Of a stretch of DNA of 64,000 nucleotides, positions 51,143 to 59,957 are shown piece by piece. The notes beneath the pieces were generated by a model, which saw only the letters and a program-made list of their open reading frames with translations, was not told the origin of the DNA and did no database searches. Source of the DNA: Methanobrevibacter sp. V74 (lineage in GTDB: Archaea; Methanobacteriota; Methanobacteria; Methanobacteriales; Methanobacteriaceae); NCBI RefSeq assembly GCF_963082495.1, contig NZ_CAUJAN010000002.1:186001-250000 (forward strand). The letters run 5' to 3'. Each line of letters starts with the position of its first letter. Position 1 is the stretch's first letter. The position numbers and the translations under genes were made by a program.

Positions 51143-51291
51143 ACAATAGAGAAGAAAGAGTTTATAAAGAAACAAGACTCCGTAATCTCGAAAGAAAATT
51201 CTCAAAAATGATTAATCATACTGACTTAGTAGATGAATGTAATGATTTGAAATATGAAATCGATAATTTGAAAAAAGAATTAAATTGTTAA
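51139..51291 (+). CDS. 50-residue coiled-coil protein at the provirus end
   Basis: Starts in an ATGA overlap with the lysin. The product is charged and helical (NLERKFSKMINHTDLVDECN; YEIDNLKKELNC), and is probably the last late gene. Function unknown. Confidence 0.55.
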   Translation: MNNREERVYKETRLRNLERKFSKMINHTDLVDECNDLKYEIDNLKKELNC

Positions 51292-51363
51292 ATTTATTAT
51301 AAGTATGTGACCTTAGATATTTCTCAATTGCATAATTTTTTTAAGGTCTGTTGAGTAATGAAG

Positions 51364-51389
51364 GACCAGGATAAAATATTGTCCTGGTC
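51364..51389. terminator. Strong hairpin terminator at the right end of the provirus
   Basis: GACCAGGA (51364-51371) and TCCTGGTC (51382-51389) form an 8-bp stem followed by a long T-rich tract. It would end the late transcript before host DNA. A second weaker inverted repeat (GACCTTA/TAAGGTC, 51309-51348) lies just upstream. Confidence 0.65.
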
Positions 51390-51420
51390 TATTTTTTTTA
51401 TTTTTGTGTAATTGTAACAT

Positions 51421-51488
51421 CTACATTTAATAATAATAACTTCCAATTTTTATATAGTGGGAGGAGGTAATTAAATGTAGAAGTTATT
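51421..51488. repeat. Interleaved inverted repeats next to attR (possible integrase arm sites)
   Basis: CTACATTTAA (51421-51430) pairs with TTAAATGTAG (51471-51480), and AATAACTTC (51435-51443) with GAAGTTATT (51480-51488). The order A-B-A'-B' stands 8 bp from the attR core. Arm-type binding sites of the tyrosine recombinase are a natural explanation; an RNA pseudoknot is another. Confidence 0.45.
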
Positions 51489-51495
51489 TTTACAT

Positions 51496-51508
51496 AATAC
51501 ATTTCATA
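51496..51508. repeat. attR core of the provirus
   Basis: Second copy of AATACATTTCATA. Read on the minus strand this copy is preceded by GGGAGAT and contains ATG, so it looks like the original translation start region of nifS, 43 bases after the metY stop. Merging attL with attR gives GGGAGAT-ATGAA-ATG-TAT-TTG, a proper nifS start. Confidence 0.75.
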
Positions 51509-51545
51509 TCTCCCAATATTTTTTTATTGTATAAATTTTATTTTT

Positions 51546-52847
51546 TTAGTCAATGCTATCAAGTGCTTGACTTAAATCATCAATTAAATCATTAACATCA
51601 TCAAGACCAATAGATAACCGGATGAAGTCAGGCGTAACGCCAATTGCTTCTTGTTCTTCCAAAGTTAATTGCTGATGGGTTGTACTTGCCGGATGGATTG
51701 CCAAGCTTTTTGCATCACCAATATTTGCAAGAATTGAAAACAATTCTAATTTTTCAATTACTTTGCAACCGGCTTCCTCCCCACCTTCAACACCAAATCC
51801 CAAAACGCCTGCAAAATGGTCTTTTAAGTATTTCTTATTAATTTCATATGTAGGGTGTGATTCAAGACCAGGATAGATTACCCATTTAACTTTTGGATGA
51901 GTTTCTAAGAATTCCGCTACTTTTAGTGCATTTTCAGAGTGTCTTTTTACACACACATCAAGACTTTCTAATCCCTGAAGGAAAATAAAGCTGTGTACAG
52001 GAGATTGACTTGAACCTAAGTCCCTTAAAAGTCTTGCTCTTGCCCTAACAGTGAAAGTGACATTTCCAAGTTCAGGATCATCTCCAAATGCATCCCAAAA
52101 TACTAATCCATGATAACTTGGATCTGCTTTTGTGAAATTTGGGAATTTTCCATTTCCCCAATTAAATTTCCCAGAATCTACAATATATCCTCCAACTGCA
52201 GTTCCATGACCTCCAACATATTTTGTTGCTGATGCTGCAATAACATCCGCACCATGTTCTAAAGGTCTGACCAAACCTACACCTACAGTATTGTCTACAA
52301 TCAAAGGAATATCATGAGAATGTGCAATTTCTGCCAGTTTTTCAAAGGCAGGTACATCCAACTTAGGATTTCCAATAGATTCCACATAAATTGCTTTAGT
52401 TTTCTCATCTATCGCATCTTCAAATGCTTTTAAGCTTTGGGAGTTAACAAATTTAACATCACGTGCTAAATCTTTAAATGTATAGTTAAATAATTGATAT
52501 GTTCCACCATAAAGGTTGTCTGCAGAAACAATATTGTCTCCAGGTTCCGTAACATTTAAAATTGCATATGAAATTGCCGCAAGACCACTTGATGTTGAAA
52601 GAGCTGAATTACCACCTTCAATAGAAGCAATTCTTGCTTCAAATACATCACTGGTAGGGTTTGTTAATCTGGAGTAAATTTGTCCAAATTCTTGAAGGGT
52701 GAATCTTCTTGCAGCCTCATCTGAGTCTTTGAATACATAAGAAGTTGTTTGATAAATTGGTACAGCTTGAGCTCCTGTTATCGGGTCTGGAGTTTGTCCT
52801 GCATGTACACCTAATGTTGGTAAAGCAAATTTTTTATTATTTCTCAT
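51546..52847 (-). CDS. metY: O-acetylhomoserine/O-acetylserine sulfhydrylase (MetY type)
   Basis: A PLP enzyme of the Cys/Met metabolism family, 433 residues, typical of O-acetylhomoserine sulfhydrylases (longer than cystathionine enzymes). The start FALPTLGVHAGQTPDPITGA and the PLP lysine in ASATKYVGGHGTAVGG are diagnostic, with substrate-loop IHPASTTHQQL near the C-terminus. It makes homocysteine or cysteine from sulfide. It is upstream of attR, so before integration it probably led into nifS-nifU. Two ATAAC-N4-GTTAT palindromes precede it. Confidence 0.92.
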   Translation of the reverse strand: MRNNKKFALPTLGVHAGQTPDPITGAQAVPIYQTTSYVFKDSDEAARRFTLQEFGQIYSRLTNPTSDVFEARIASIEGGNSALSTSSGLAAISYAILNVTEPGDNIVSADNLYGGTYQLFNYTFKDLARDVKFVNSQSLKAFEDAIDEKTKAIYVESIGNPKLDVPAFEKLAEIAHSHDIPLIVDNTVGVGLVRPLEHGADVIAASATKYVGGHGTAVGGYIVDSGKFNWGNGKFPNFTKADPSYHGLVFWDAFGDDPELGNVTFTVRARARLLRDLGSSQSPVHSFIFLQGLESLDVCVKRHSENALKVAEFLETHPKVKWVIYPGLESHPTYEINKKYLKDHFAGVLGFGVEGGEEAGCKVIEKLELFSILANIGDAKSLAIHPASTTHQQLTLEEQEAIGVTPDFIRLSIGLDDVNDLIDDLSQALDSID

Positions 52848-53212
52848 TCCTGATCACCAAATTTTTTAATCACTATCCAACATGTTTAAACAAATTATAC
52901 TTCAAACAGGTTTATTCTGTTTTCAATATAAGGTGTGTGCGAGTTTAAATTAAATTATATCACGTGTTATATAGTATCATATAACAATAGTTATTTTTTA
53001 TATTTAAATGTTTTGTATGCAAAAAAACCTTTGAGAAAAAAAAAAACAATATAACTCGTGTTATGTAAATATGGCATTTGTTATTTTTGCTATATAAATA
53101 TTTCCTGAATGACAGGGATTTTTCATATGAGGATATAATGTCTAACTGGACATTAAAAACAAATTTAAAGACAATAAACAGTTAAAATAAAAAAAGAAGA
53201 GAAATAATTCTC
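52848..53212 (-). promoter_or_regulatory. metY promoter with two ATAAC-N4-GTTAT palindromes
   Basis: ATAAC-AATA-GTTAT at 52981-52994 and ATAAC-TCGT-GTTAT at 53051-53064 are separated by 56 bases. A half-matching ATATC-ACGT-GTTAT lies at 52957-52970. The same palindrome is found before cysK and, with one mismatch, before cysE. The remainder of the gap is AT-rich; no other element is seen. Confidence 0.6.
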
Positions 53213-54559
53213 TTAATCATTAATGTCATAACCTAAATCCTGAAGGTTATTACGGATTTTGTCTGACAAATCATATTGTTTGTTAGCCCTCAGCTCTGAT
53301 CTTACTTCAAAAATCAAACCAAGTAAATCATCTGCCCCGGCATTTACTTCTTCGCTCTTAAAACTAACTCCTAAAATATGAGCCGCATCATCTAAAAATG
53401 CTTTAATAGCTATCTTATCATCATCAGATAAATCATCTAGTTCATTTTTAGTATCATTGATTAGTCCAAAGACTGATGCAATAGCTTTTGGAGTATTGAA
53501 ATCATCATCCATACTTTCAAAGAATTCTTTTTTATGAGATAATAAAACATCACTATCAGGTATGCTGTCGCATACTTCAACATCTAAAAGTTCATAATAT
53601 TTTCTAATTCTATCCAAACTTCTTTCAGATTGGTGAAGCGAATCTTTTGAAAAGTCAATCGGACTTCTATAATGGGTAGATAAAACAAAGAATCTGAATG
53701 TATCTGCTTCATAATTTTCAAGTAACTGGCGAATTGTTATGAAGTTATGAAGTGACTTTGACATTTTTTCTCCATTTACATTTAAAAATCCTGTGTGTAA
53801 CCAGTATCTGACCATTGGAGATTTTCCGGAAACCGCTTCCATTTGAGTAATTTCGGCTTCATGGTGTGGGAAAATCAAGTCAAGTCCTCCACCATGTACA
53901 TCGTATTGCTCTCCAAAGTAAAGTTCGGTGATTGCAGTATCTTCAATATGCCATCCAGGCCTTCCATCACCCCATGGAGATGACCATACCGGTTCATCAA
54001 TTCCAATACGTTTTTTCCAGAGCGCAAAATCCTGTCGGTTTTTCTTGGTAGTCTCGCCAATATCGCGATGAGATTCTAACTCTTCAACATTTCTGTTAGA
54101 TAATTTTCCAAATTCCTCAAACTTATCTATTTCAAAGTAAACCCCGTCTTCAGTTTCATATGCAAATCCCTTATCAATTAATCTTTGAATTTGATTTAAG
54201 ATTTCAGGCATGTGATCTGTTGCTCTTGCAAATAAGTTTACACCATCAACATGTAATTTATGCATATCTTCACGATATCTTTTTTCAAACTTACGAACAA
54301 GAACTTCAGAGGGAATTCCGCTTTCTTTAGAACGGTTGATTATTTTATCATCAATATCAGTTACGTTTTGAATGTAAAATACAGAATAACCCTTATATTC
54401 CAAGTATCTTTTAATTGTATCAAAGGAAATGTAAGTTCTTCCATGCCCAATGTGAGCATCATCATAAACAGTAGGACCGCAAACGAATAAGTTGACCCTA
54501 TTTTTGTTAATAGTTTTAAAATCTTGTTTATTACGAGTTAAAGTTGAATAAATTTTCAT
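53213..54559 (-). CDS. cysS: Cysteinyl-tRNA synthetase
   Basis: Class I aminoacyl-tRNA synthetase charging tRNA-Cys. About 448 residues, with the HIGH signature in AHIGHGRTYISFD, the KMSKS loop in GEKMSKSLHN and zinc ligands around CGPTVYDD and GGGLDLIFPHHEAE. I placed the start at 54559 (MKIYSTLTRNKQ), since a longer frame would run into the adjacent tRNA-Cys gene. It lies 31 bases downstream of that tRNA on the same strand, so enzyme and substrate may be co-transcribed. Confidence 0.95.
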   Translation of the reverse strand: MKIYSTLTRNKQDFKTINKNRVNLFVCGPTVYDDAHIGHGRTYISFDTIKRYLEYKGYSVFYIQNVTDIDDKIINRSKESGIPSEVLVRKFEKRYREDMHKLHVDGVNLFARATDHMPEILNQIQRLIDKGFAYETEDGVYFEIDKFEEFGKLSNRNVEELESHRDIGETTKKNRQDFALWKKRIGIDEPVWSSPWGDGRPGWHIEDTAITELYFGEQYDVHGGGLDLIFPHHEAEITQMEAVSGKSPMVRYWLHTGFLNVNGEKMSKSLHNFITIRQLLENYEADTFRFFVLSTHYRSPIDFSKDSLHQSERSLDRIRKYYELLDVEVCDSIPDSDVLLSHKKEFFESMDDDFNTPKAIASVFGLINDTKNELDDLSDDDKIAIKAFLDDAAHILGVSFKSEEVNAGADDLLGLIFEVRSELRANKQYDLSDKIRNNLQDLGYDIND

Positions 54560-54590
54560 TAAATAAACCTCGAAAAAAAAGTAATTGAAA

Positions 54591-54661
54591 AGGCAAGTGA
54601 GGGACTTGAACCCCCGTATTATGGTCTGCAGCCACACACCTAGCCACTCGGTAAACTTGCC
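54591..54661 (-). tRNA. tRNA-Cys (anticodon GCA)
   Basis: On the minus strand the acceptor stem GGCAAGT pairs with ACTTGCC. The anticodon loop CTGCAGA gives GCA, the T arm contains GTTCAAG, and the discriminator is U, as for Cys. It lies directly upstream of cysS. Confidence 0.93.
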
Positions 54662-54734
54662 ACTAAAATTAATAGGATAATAAGTTATTGGTAATTAATA
54701 GTTAATAAATATTACTATTTTTTCCAATATTTTC

Positions 54735-55109
54735 CTATTTTGAATCAGACCCCATACATGTTTGACAGTCTTCTCCAAGTTCAGACTTATCAATATTTAG
54801 TTGCTCTAGAACATCACTTGTTTTGACATTTTTACATATATTGCAAGTTCTTGGAATTAAATCCACTTTTGTAGCTTCGCCTTCAGATAGCTGGCGGGCA
54901 AATTCTTTAATCATGTCCTTTACGTTATCATCCAGCTTAATTCCGCTGCCTCTTTTATCAGTGATATATTGAGACACTGCAGGTTGAGTTATATCCATTA
55001 GTTTTGAAACATCCTTTTGTTTCATATCTAAATTTAAAAGTTCCTTTGCTAATTCTGATCTGATTGCCGGTATTACATACCATACTACAATTTCACATGG
55101 TGGTTTCAT
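54735..55109 (-). CDS. HTH regulator with cysteine-rich C-terminus (candidate Fe-S sensor)
   Basis: The 124-residue protein begins KPPCEIVVWYVIPAIRSELA. A helix-turn-helix follows (QKDVSKLMDITQPAVSQYI, about residues 30-48), then a C-terminal domain with CNICKN and CQTCMG, spaced as for an Fe-S or zinc site. It fits an archaeal XRE-like regulator group with a cysteine cluster. Its ATG at 55109 lies just after the cysE stop, so it is in the cysE operon and may regulate cysteine and Fe-S genes. The sensing role is inferred. Confidence 0.75.
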   Translation of the reverse strand: MKPPCEIVVWYVIPAIRSELAKELLNLDMKQKDVSKLMDITQPAVSQYITDKRGSGIKLDDNVKDMIKEFARQLSEGEATKVDLIPRTCNICKNVKTSDVLEQLNIDKSELGEDCQTCMGSDSK

Positions 55110-55110
55110 T

Positions 55111-55824
55111 TTAATCACTATCTATTTTTAATAAATCTCCACAATCCTCATTTTCATCGGTTTTATCTTCACTAACACAAATTCCATTTTTATCCAGTAA
55201 AATTTGTATAAGTTTTTCATTATCTTCAATTTGCTTTTCTAAAGTTTTAATTGCACTGGCAACAGGGTCTGGAAGTTTGTTATGATCTAAGTCAACAACA
55301 TGCCTTTTATGTTTACTTCTAACAATTCTTCCAGGAACACCAACACATGTTGATTCAGGCGGAACGTCTTTTAGTACAACTGCACCAGTACCTATTTTAG
55401 AATACTCCCCAATGGTAATATTGCCCATTATTTTAGCACCAGAACCAATAATGACACCTTTTTCAATTGTAGGATGCCTTTTGGTTTTTTGAGTTGTAGT
55501 TCCTCCCAGCACAACACCCTGATAAATTAATACATCATCACCGACAATTGCTGTTTCACCAACAACAATACCCATTCCATGATCAATAAAAACCCTATCG
55601 CCAAACTGTGCACCGGGATGTATTTCAATACCTGTAAGAAAACGAGAAAAAGTTGAGAGAACACGAGCTAAAAATTTTAATGAATGATTCCATAAATAAT
55701 GACTAATTCTATGGAACAATATTGCATAAAATCCAGGATAACAGAAAAATACCTCAATTGTAGAACGCATTGCAGGGTCTTTTTCTTTGATTACCTTTAC
55801 CTCACTTCTCAACCTATCAAACAT
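55111..55824 (-). CDS. cysE: Serine O-acetyltransferase CysE
   Basis: CysE makes O-acetylserine for cysteine synthesis. The protein has the left-handed beta-helix hexapeptide repeats (IEIHPGAQFGDRVFIDHG, GVVLGGTTTQKTKRHPTI) with the catalytic histidine region DHGMGIVVGET, and a Cys/Asp-rich C-terminal tail from about residue 215. It lacks a long N-terminal helical domain, like many archaeal and Gram-positive forms. It starts the operon with the regulator and is preceded by a palindrome at 55858. Confidence 0.93.
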   Translation of the reverse strand: MFDRLRSEVKVIKEKDPAMRSTIEVFFCYPGFYAILFHRISHYLWNHSLKFLARVLSTFSRFLTGIEIHPGAQFGDRVFIDHGMGIVVGETAIVGDDVLIYQGVVLGGTTTQKTKRHPTIEKGVIIGSGAKIMGNITIGEYSKIGTGAVVLKDVPPESTCVGVPGRIVRSKHKRHVVDLDHNKLPDPVASAIKTLEKQIEDNEKLIQILLDKNGICVSEDKTDENEDCGDLLKIDSD

Positions 55825-55857
55825 ATAAAATCTCCAAAGCCATATATCATATAATAT

Positions 55858-55871
55858 ATAACATATGGTAT
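55858..55871 (-). promoter_or_regulatory. cysE operator candidate
   Basis: ATAAC-ATAT-GGTAT, a one-mismatch version of the palindrome before metY and cysK, 34 bases upstream of the cysE start codon. Confidence 0.45.
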
Positions 55872-56071
55872 ATATACTATTGGGAATATGATAAAGAGCT
55901 GATTGCAGTTTTTTTCTCTATCATGTTTTAACTAAGTACAGTATGAATATTATAGGAAATATGATTTACTTTTTCTTTCTCCAATGTTGATTATATTTCT
56001 TTTTTTTTTAGAAATGATGGTAGGTCATGAATGCACTGATTTTTTTATAATTTTTTTGTTTATTTTTCCAG

Positions 56072-56287
56072 ATGTTTGTTAATATCTCTGGTGAAGCTGT
56101 ATATCCTCGTGAATTATTGCTTAGGTTGATTTTGATGAGTGTTTTTGATGATGGATTGCCTTCTCGTGAAATTGATAGGAGAACAAGAAACGATGTCAGT
56201 TTATATGTATTTTGGCAGGAATGCAAAAACATTCTTTCAGAACAATTGCACGATTCAAGGTTGATAACCCTGATTTTGATTGGATAA
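56072..56287 (+). pseudogene. Transposase fragment (IS1182/DUF772-like N-terminal)
   Basis: A 71-codon frame matches the N-terminal part of IS1182-like transposases: ISGEAVYPRELLLRLILMSV then LPSREIDRRTRNDVSLYVF. The downstream DNA (56288-56756) continues with stops and frameshifts, lysine-rich in all frames, and looks like the decayed rest of the same gene. The next IS inserted after or beside it. Confidence 0.6.
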
Positions 56288-56756
56288 ATCATTTAAAACA
56301 ACCATAAAAAAAATTGCAAAAGAAGAAAAACTTAGTTAAAATTCATCATGTAAGTTTAAACGACACTAAAATCAAAACAAAAATTTCAGTGAATAAATTA
56401 ACAAATAAACAACAATCAAAATAATGAAACAACACTTAGAAGAAAGCAATGAACTAGATGAATAAGAAGATGATGAATTGAGTGAAAAATCTGGAAAATA
56501 GTGTTCAAAAACATTTAACTGATAAAGAAAAAATTCCCATCAAACTGTTGAAAAAATCAATAAATATATCTGATAAGGATAGAAACAAAGATAAATTAAA
56601 ATCTTCCAGATGGTGTGACACAATTGTGGTTTTTTAATTTTTATTGGCATTTATGTGGTTATTTTACCATTTTGGTTTATTTCGTTCTATATTTTGTTTA
56701 GATTGTGTCCGATTGCATATAGTTTGAATTCCATGTTTGTATTTTTTTCCAGATAT
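56288..56756. other. Decayed transposase remnant, no intact gene
   Basis: A-rich DNA with short frames only (for example MKQHLEESNELDE near 56424). It seems to be the remainder of the transposase that starts at 56072. No RNA gene or promoter-like element is evident, and it ends at the left terminal repeat of the next insertion sequence. Confidence 0.4.
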
Positions 56757-58627
56757 TGAGTGTTGGCAGAAATTATTGAGATTTAAATATTATTTAATTT
56801 TTAACCTATTTTCCTATTTTTATTAAACTTTGTTCAATTTTAATTCGTGAAAATTTTTTTCCATAAATTCATTTTTTTTATATTGGCCTTGTAATTATAG
56901 GTATTTTAATCTAATTATTTGTAAAAATTATTAATATTTAATTTTGATATTTTATTACTTATTATTCTAGCTATAAGTTATTTAAATCTATTTATATTAG
57001 AAATAACTAATATATAATTAGTTATAGTTAATTCTATAATTGTTTAATTTAATATAGGAGTTTTTGATTGATATGATTTTGGATAACTATATTTTGAGCG
57101 AAAAAAGTAGGGAAATTGAAGAAATGGAAGATGAATTTCAACTTATGTATCTTGCATCAACAATCGTTATTTGATGGTGCGTTTAATTTCTTTAAAATCA
57201 AACGAAAAATTTCCAATGTTGGAAAACCACCTTTTGACCTCAAAGATATGATAAAACTAATTTTTTATGGATATATTAATAAAATAACAAGCACTGTGGA
57301 GTTAGCTTATAATGCAAAGTACAATTATTTGTATAATTTAATTTCACATTTTATAGAACCAAGTGACAGAACAATACGAGATTATTGTAAGTATTTTTCA
57401 ACAAATTTACCAATTAATTATGAGTTTTATTCTGATTGTAGCCAATAGAATTGGATTAACTGATTTTGAACATATTGCAATTGATGGAACAATAAAAAAA
57501 ATGCTTACAATTCTTCATTCAATATAATCAAAGAAAAAAGATATTATTTTATTAATAAAGCATTATTTGGTCGAAGAATTAACAAAAGATGAAATTAAAA
57601 AGCTTAGAAGAACCATACGAAAATTTTTAGATGATAAATCAAAATCAGATAAAGAAAAAGTTGAAATTCTTTTTTTTTTTTTTTTTTTTATTGGTGGCAG
57701 TTGTTGGACTATTCTGGACAGGTATCGTTAGCTTTGAATGATCATGATGCTCGACTGATGAAAGTTAAAGATAATGGACAAAAGTATCCTAAATTTTCAT
57801 TTAATATTCAATTGGGAACTGATACGAAATCGAAGTTAATATGTGGAGTTAATGCAGTTCAAAATCCTACGGATCATTATCAAATTCCAGCATTAATGAA
57901 TCAAATCCTCGTTAATCTAAAATTACAACCCACAAAAATTAGCGCGGATACAATCTATTCAACACTAGCAAATTTACAATATCTCGAGAAATTAGGTATA
58001 ACTGCTTTAATTCCAACAAAACAGCAAAATAGAGAGAATTCAGGTAATCTACCTGACAATCCATTTGCTATAGATTATTTTGTTTTTGATGAATATAAAA
58101 ATGTTTTTATTTGTCCCAATAATGAAGAATTAACTCTTGATGGAGCATATCCTGCCCCACAAAAAAAGGAGGAGGAAATAAAATCCCAAATTAGTCTATT
58201 CAAACTACCTAGCCTGCAAAAATTACAAATATAAAGTGAAATGCTATACAACCAACCATAGAGCAATAACAAGGTACGTCCACGAAGTTACATACAAAGT
58301 TGAAAGATTAATGTCTACTAAAGATAGAATAAAAGACTATAAATTACGTTCAAAGACTGTAGAAGCACATAACGGAACTTTCAAAAGAATTTACAACTAT
58401 GATTATCTTCCAATAGTTGGTTTAAAAAGAGTACAAAATCAAATGTTCACAATCGTAGCATCATACAACCTAATAAGATTGTTTAATCTTATTAAAGAGA
58501 ATAAAATGGATTTACATTCAGTCATTAGTGCAATAAAGTTCATATCACTAACTTAAAAAAATATTGAAAAAAAGCTAAAGGATAAAATGAAAAATGTTCA
58601 AAATCTAATAATTTCTGCCAACACTCA
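56757..58627 (+). mobile_element. Insertion sequence of about 1.87 kb with 21-bp terminal inverted repeats
   Basis: The left end 56757-56777 begins TGAGTGTTGGCAGAAATT, and the right end 58607-58627 is its exact complement over 21 bp. TAT flanks both ends (56754-56756 and 58628-58630), a possible 3-bp target duplication. The internal transposase is broken. The element lies inside the cysE-cysK interval. Confidence 0.75.
57074..58556 (+). pseudogene. Broken IS transposase (IS1182-like)
   Basis: Fragments in different frames are recognisable. The start is MILDNYILSEKSREIEEM at 57074. The N-terminal fold, with KPPFDLKDMIKLIFYGYI, is at 57116-57448. The catalytic middle, with DHDARLMKVKDNG and YPKFSFNIQ, is at 57701-58234. 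The C-terminus, with KTVEAHNGTFKRIYNYDYL, is at 58236-58556. Frameshifts lie near 57170 and 57440 and at a run of 20 T at 57670-57689. The product is inactive unless some shifts are errors. Confidence 0.7.
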
Positions 58628-58867
58628 TATTGTCCTACATAACACAAGAAGCAACAATATACATGTATAACAAAAGAATATATCCATTTACAATATATTC
58701 AGAGCTCTTCCAATCAATATTATGGACTTTAGATTCATGAGCAAACATTGAAAATACTCAACATATCTCTTCAAAAGAGTATTAGAATAATCAGTGATTT
58801 CAGTATTTTGTATACTGCAGCACCTTGTGTGAAGTAAATGGATAGAGTGTTTTTTATATAGCTTATC

Positions 58868-59815
58868 TTATTCAAATAGCCAATCTACAGAGAGATACCT
58901 CTCACCATTATCCGGTAAGATGGCAATTATTCTTTTACCTTTATTTTCTTCCCGTTTAGCTAATTGTAAAGCGGCCCAAGTAGCAGCTCCTGAAGAAATA
59001 CCTGCAAAAATGCCTTCATCTTTAGCAAGCCAAATTAAGGTTTTTCCTGCTTCATCACTAGGTACTGGAATAATCTCATCAATAAAATCCGAGTCATAAA
59101 TTGATGGAACAAATCCTGCACCAATTCCTTGGATTTTATGAGGTCCTTTTACACCTTTAGCCAATGTTTGTGATTCTTCTGGTTCCACAGCAACAATCTT
59201 GACATTGGGAATAACTTCTTTTAATGCTTTACCAATACCTGTGACAGTACCTCCAGTACCTACACCTGCAACAATGAAATCCACATTTCCTTCAGTGTCT
59301 CTTAAAATTTCCTGTCCGGTTGTTCTGTAGTGGATAGCTACATTAGCTTCATTGTCAAACTGTCCTAAAATAACTGAGTTAGGATTTTCTTTGTGCAGTT
59401 CTTCTGCTTTTGCAATAGCTCCACCCATACCTTCCGAACCTGGAGTTAATACAATTTCAGCACCATAAATAGCTAAAAGTTTTCTTCTTTCAACAGACAT
59501 GGTTTCAGGCATTGTCAATATTACTTTATAACCTTTTGCAGCGGCGGCAAACCCAATTCCAATACCTGTGTTTCCACTAGTTGGTTCAATAATAACAGAA
59601 CCTTCTTTAAGCAATCCTTTTTCCTCTGCATCTTCAATCATTGCAACGGCAACACGATCTTTTACACTGCCTGTTGGATTGAATGCTTCCATTTTTACAT
59701 CAATTTCAGCATCTAAATCTTTTGTCAAATTGTTCAGCCTTATAATCGGTGTGTTTCCGATTGCATCGACAACACTGTCAAGTACTCCTCTTTTTAATTC
59801 AGGGACATTTGCCAT
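58868..59815 (-). CDS. cysK: O-acetylserine sulfhydrylase CysK
   Basis: CysK forms cysteine from O-acetylserine and sulfide. The 315-residue PLP protein has the PLP lysine in NPTGSVKDRVA, the phosphate loop GVGTGGTVTGIG and the substrate motif EPTSGNTGIG. AGGAGAATAAA precedes the ATG. The ATAAC-TATT-GTTAT palindrome lies 65 bp upstream. With cysE and the regulator it forms the cysteine pathway of this host. Confidence 0.95.
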   Translation of the reverse strand: MANVPELKRGVLDSVVDAIGNTPIIRLNNLTKDLDAEIDVKMEAFNPTGSVKDRVAVAMIEDAEEKGLLKEGSVIIEPTSGNTGIGIGFAAAAKGYKVILTMPETMSVERRKLLAIYGAEIVLTPGSEGMGGAIAKAEELHKENPNSVILGQFDNEANVAIHYRTTGQEILRDTEGNVDFIVAGVGTGGTVTGIGKALKEVIPNVKIVAVEPEESQTLAKGVKGPHKIQGIGAGFVPSIYDSDFIDEIIPVPSDEAGKTLIWLAKDEGIFAGISSGAATWAALQLAKREENKGKRIIAILPDNGERYLSVDWLFE

Positions 59816-59879
59816 ATTTTATTCTCCTAGTAGATTATTTGTTTTTAATGGTATATTAAAAGGGTTATCTTAAAGTCAT

Positions 59880-59893
59880 ATAACTATTGTTAT
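59880..59893 (-). promoter_or_regulatory. cysK operator candidate
   Basis: ATAAC-TATT-GTTAT, a perfect palindrome of the same form as those before metY. Nearby ATAACATTGTTC at 59909-59920 is a partial second copy. Confidence 0.5.
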
Positions 59894-59957
59894 AACAACT
59901 GGTGATATATAACATTGTTCAGTCATATAAATGTTTTGAAAAAAATAATTTTAAAAA

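Larger units (their letters stand above)
15349..51508. mobile_element. 36-kb tailed (siphovirus-like) provirus of a methanogen
   Basis: Between the 13-bp repeats lie an integrase, an early region of small genes, holin-like genes and a full virion module (terminases, portal, MuF, protease, capsid, tail, tape measure, tail tip, lysin), all on the plus strand except one regulator and possible minigenes. The module order is that of siphoviruses. Virion genes look intact, apart from a stop inside the XkdF-like region that may be natural, so the provirus may be inducible. No replicative polymerase, primase or helicase is seen. Confidence 0.93.

Noticed and set aside
15349-51508. Search for CRISPR arrays, replicative polymerase, primase or MCM in the provirus
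   Set aside because: No regularly spaced repeats and no recognisable replication enzyme motifs were found.
56008-56292. Minus-strand frame opposite the transposase fragment
   Set aside because: It mirrors the transposase remnant and has no start signal or family features.
57670-57689. Run of 20 T as a regulatory or recombination signal
   Set aside because: It lies in a broken transposase and is more simply a slippage-expanded tract or sequencing artefact.
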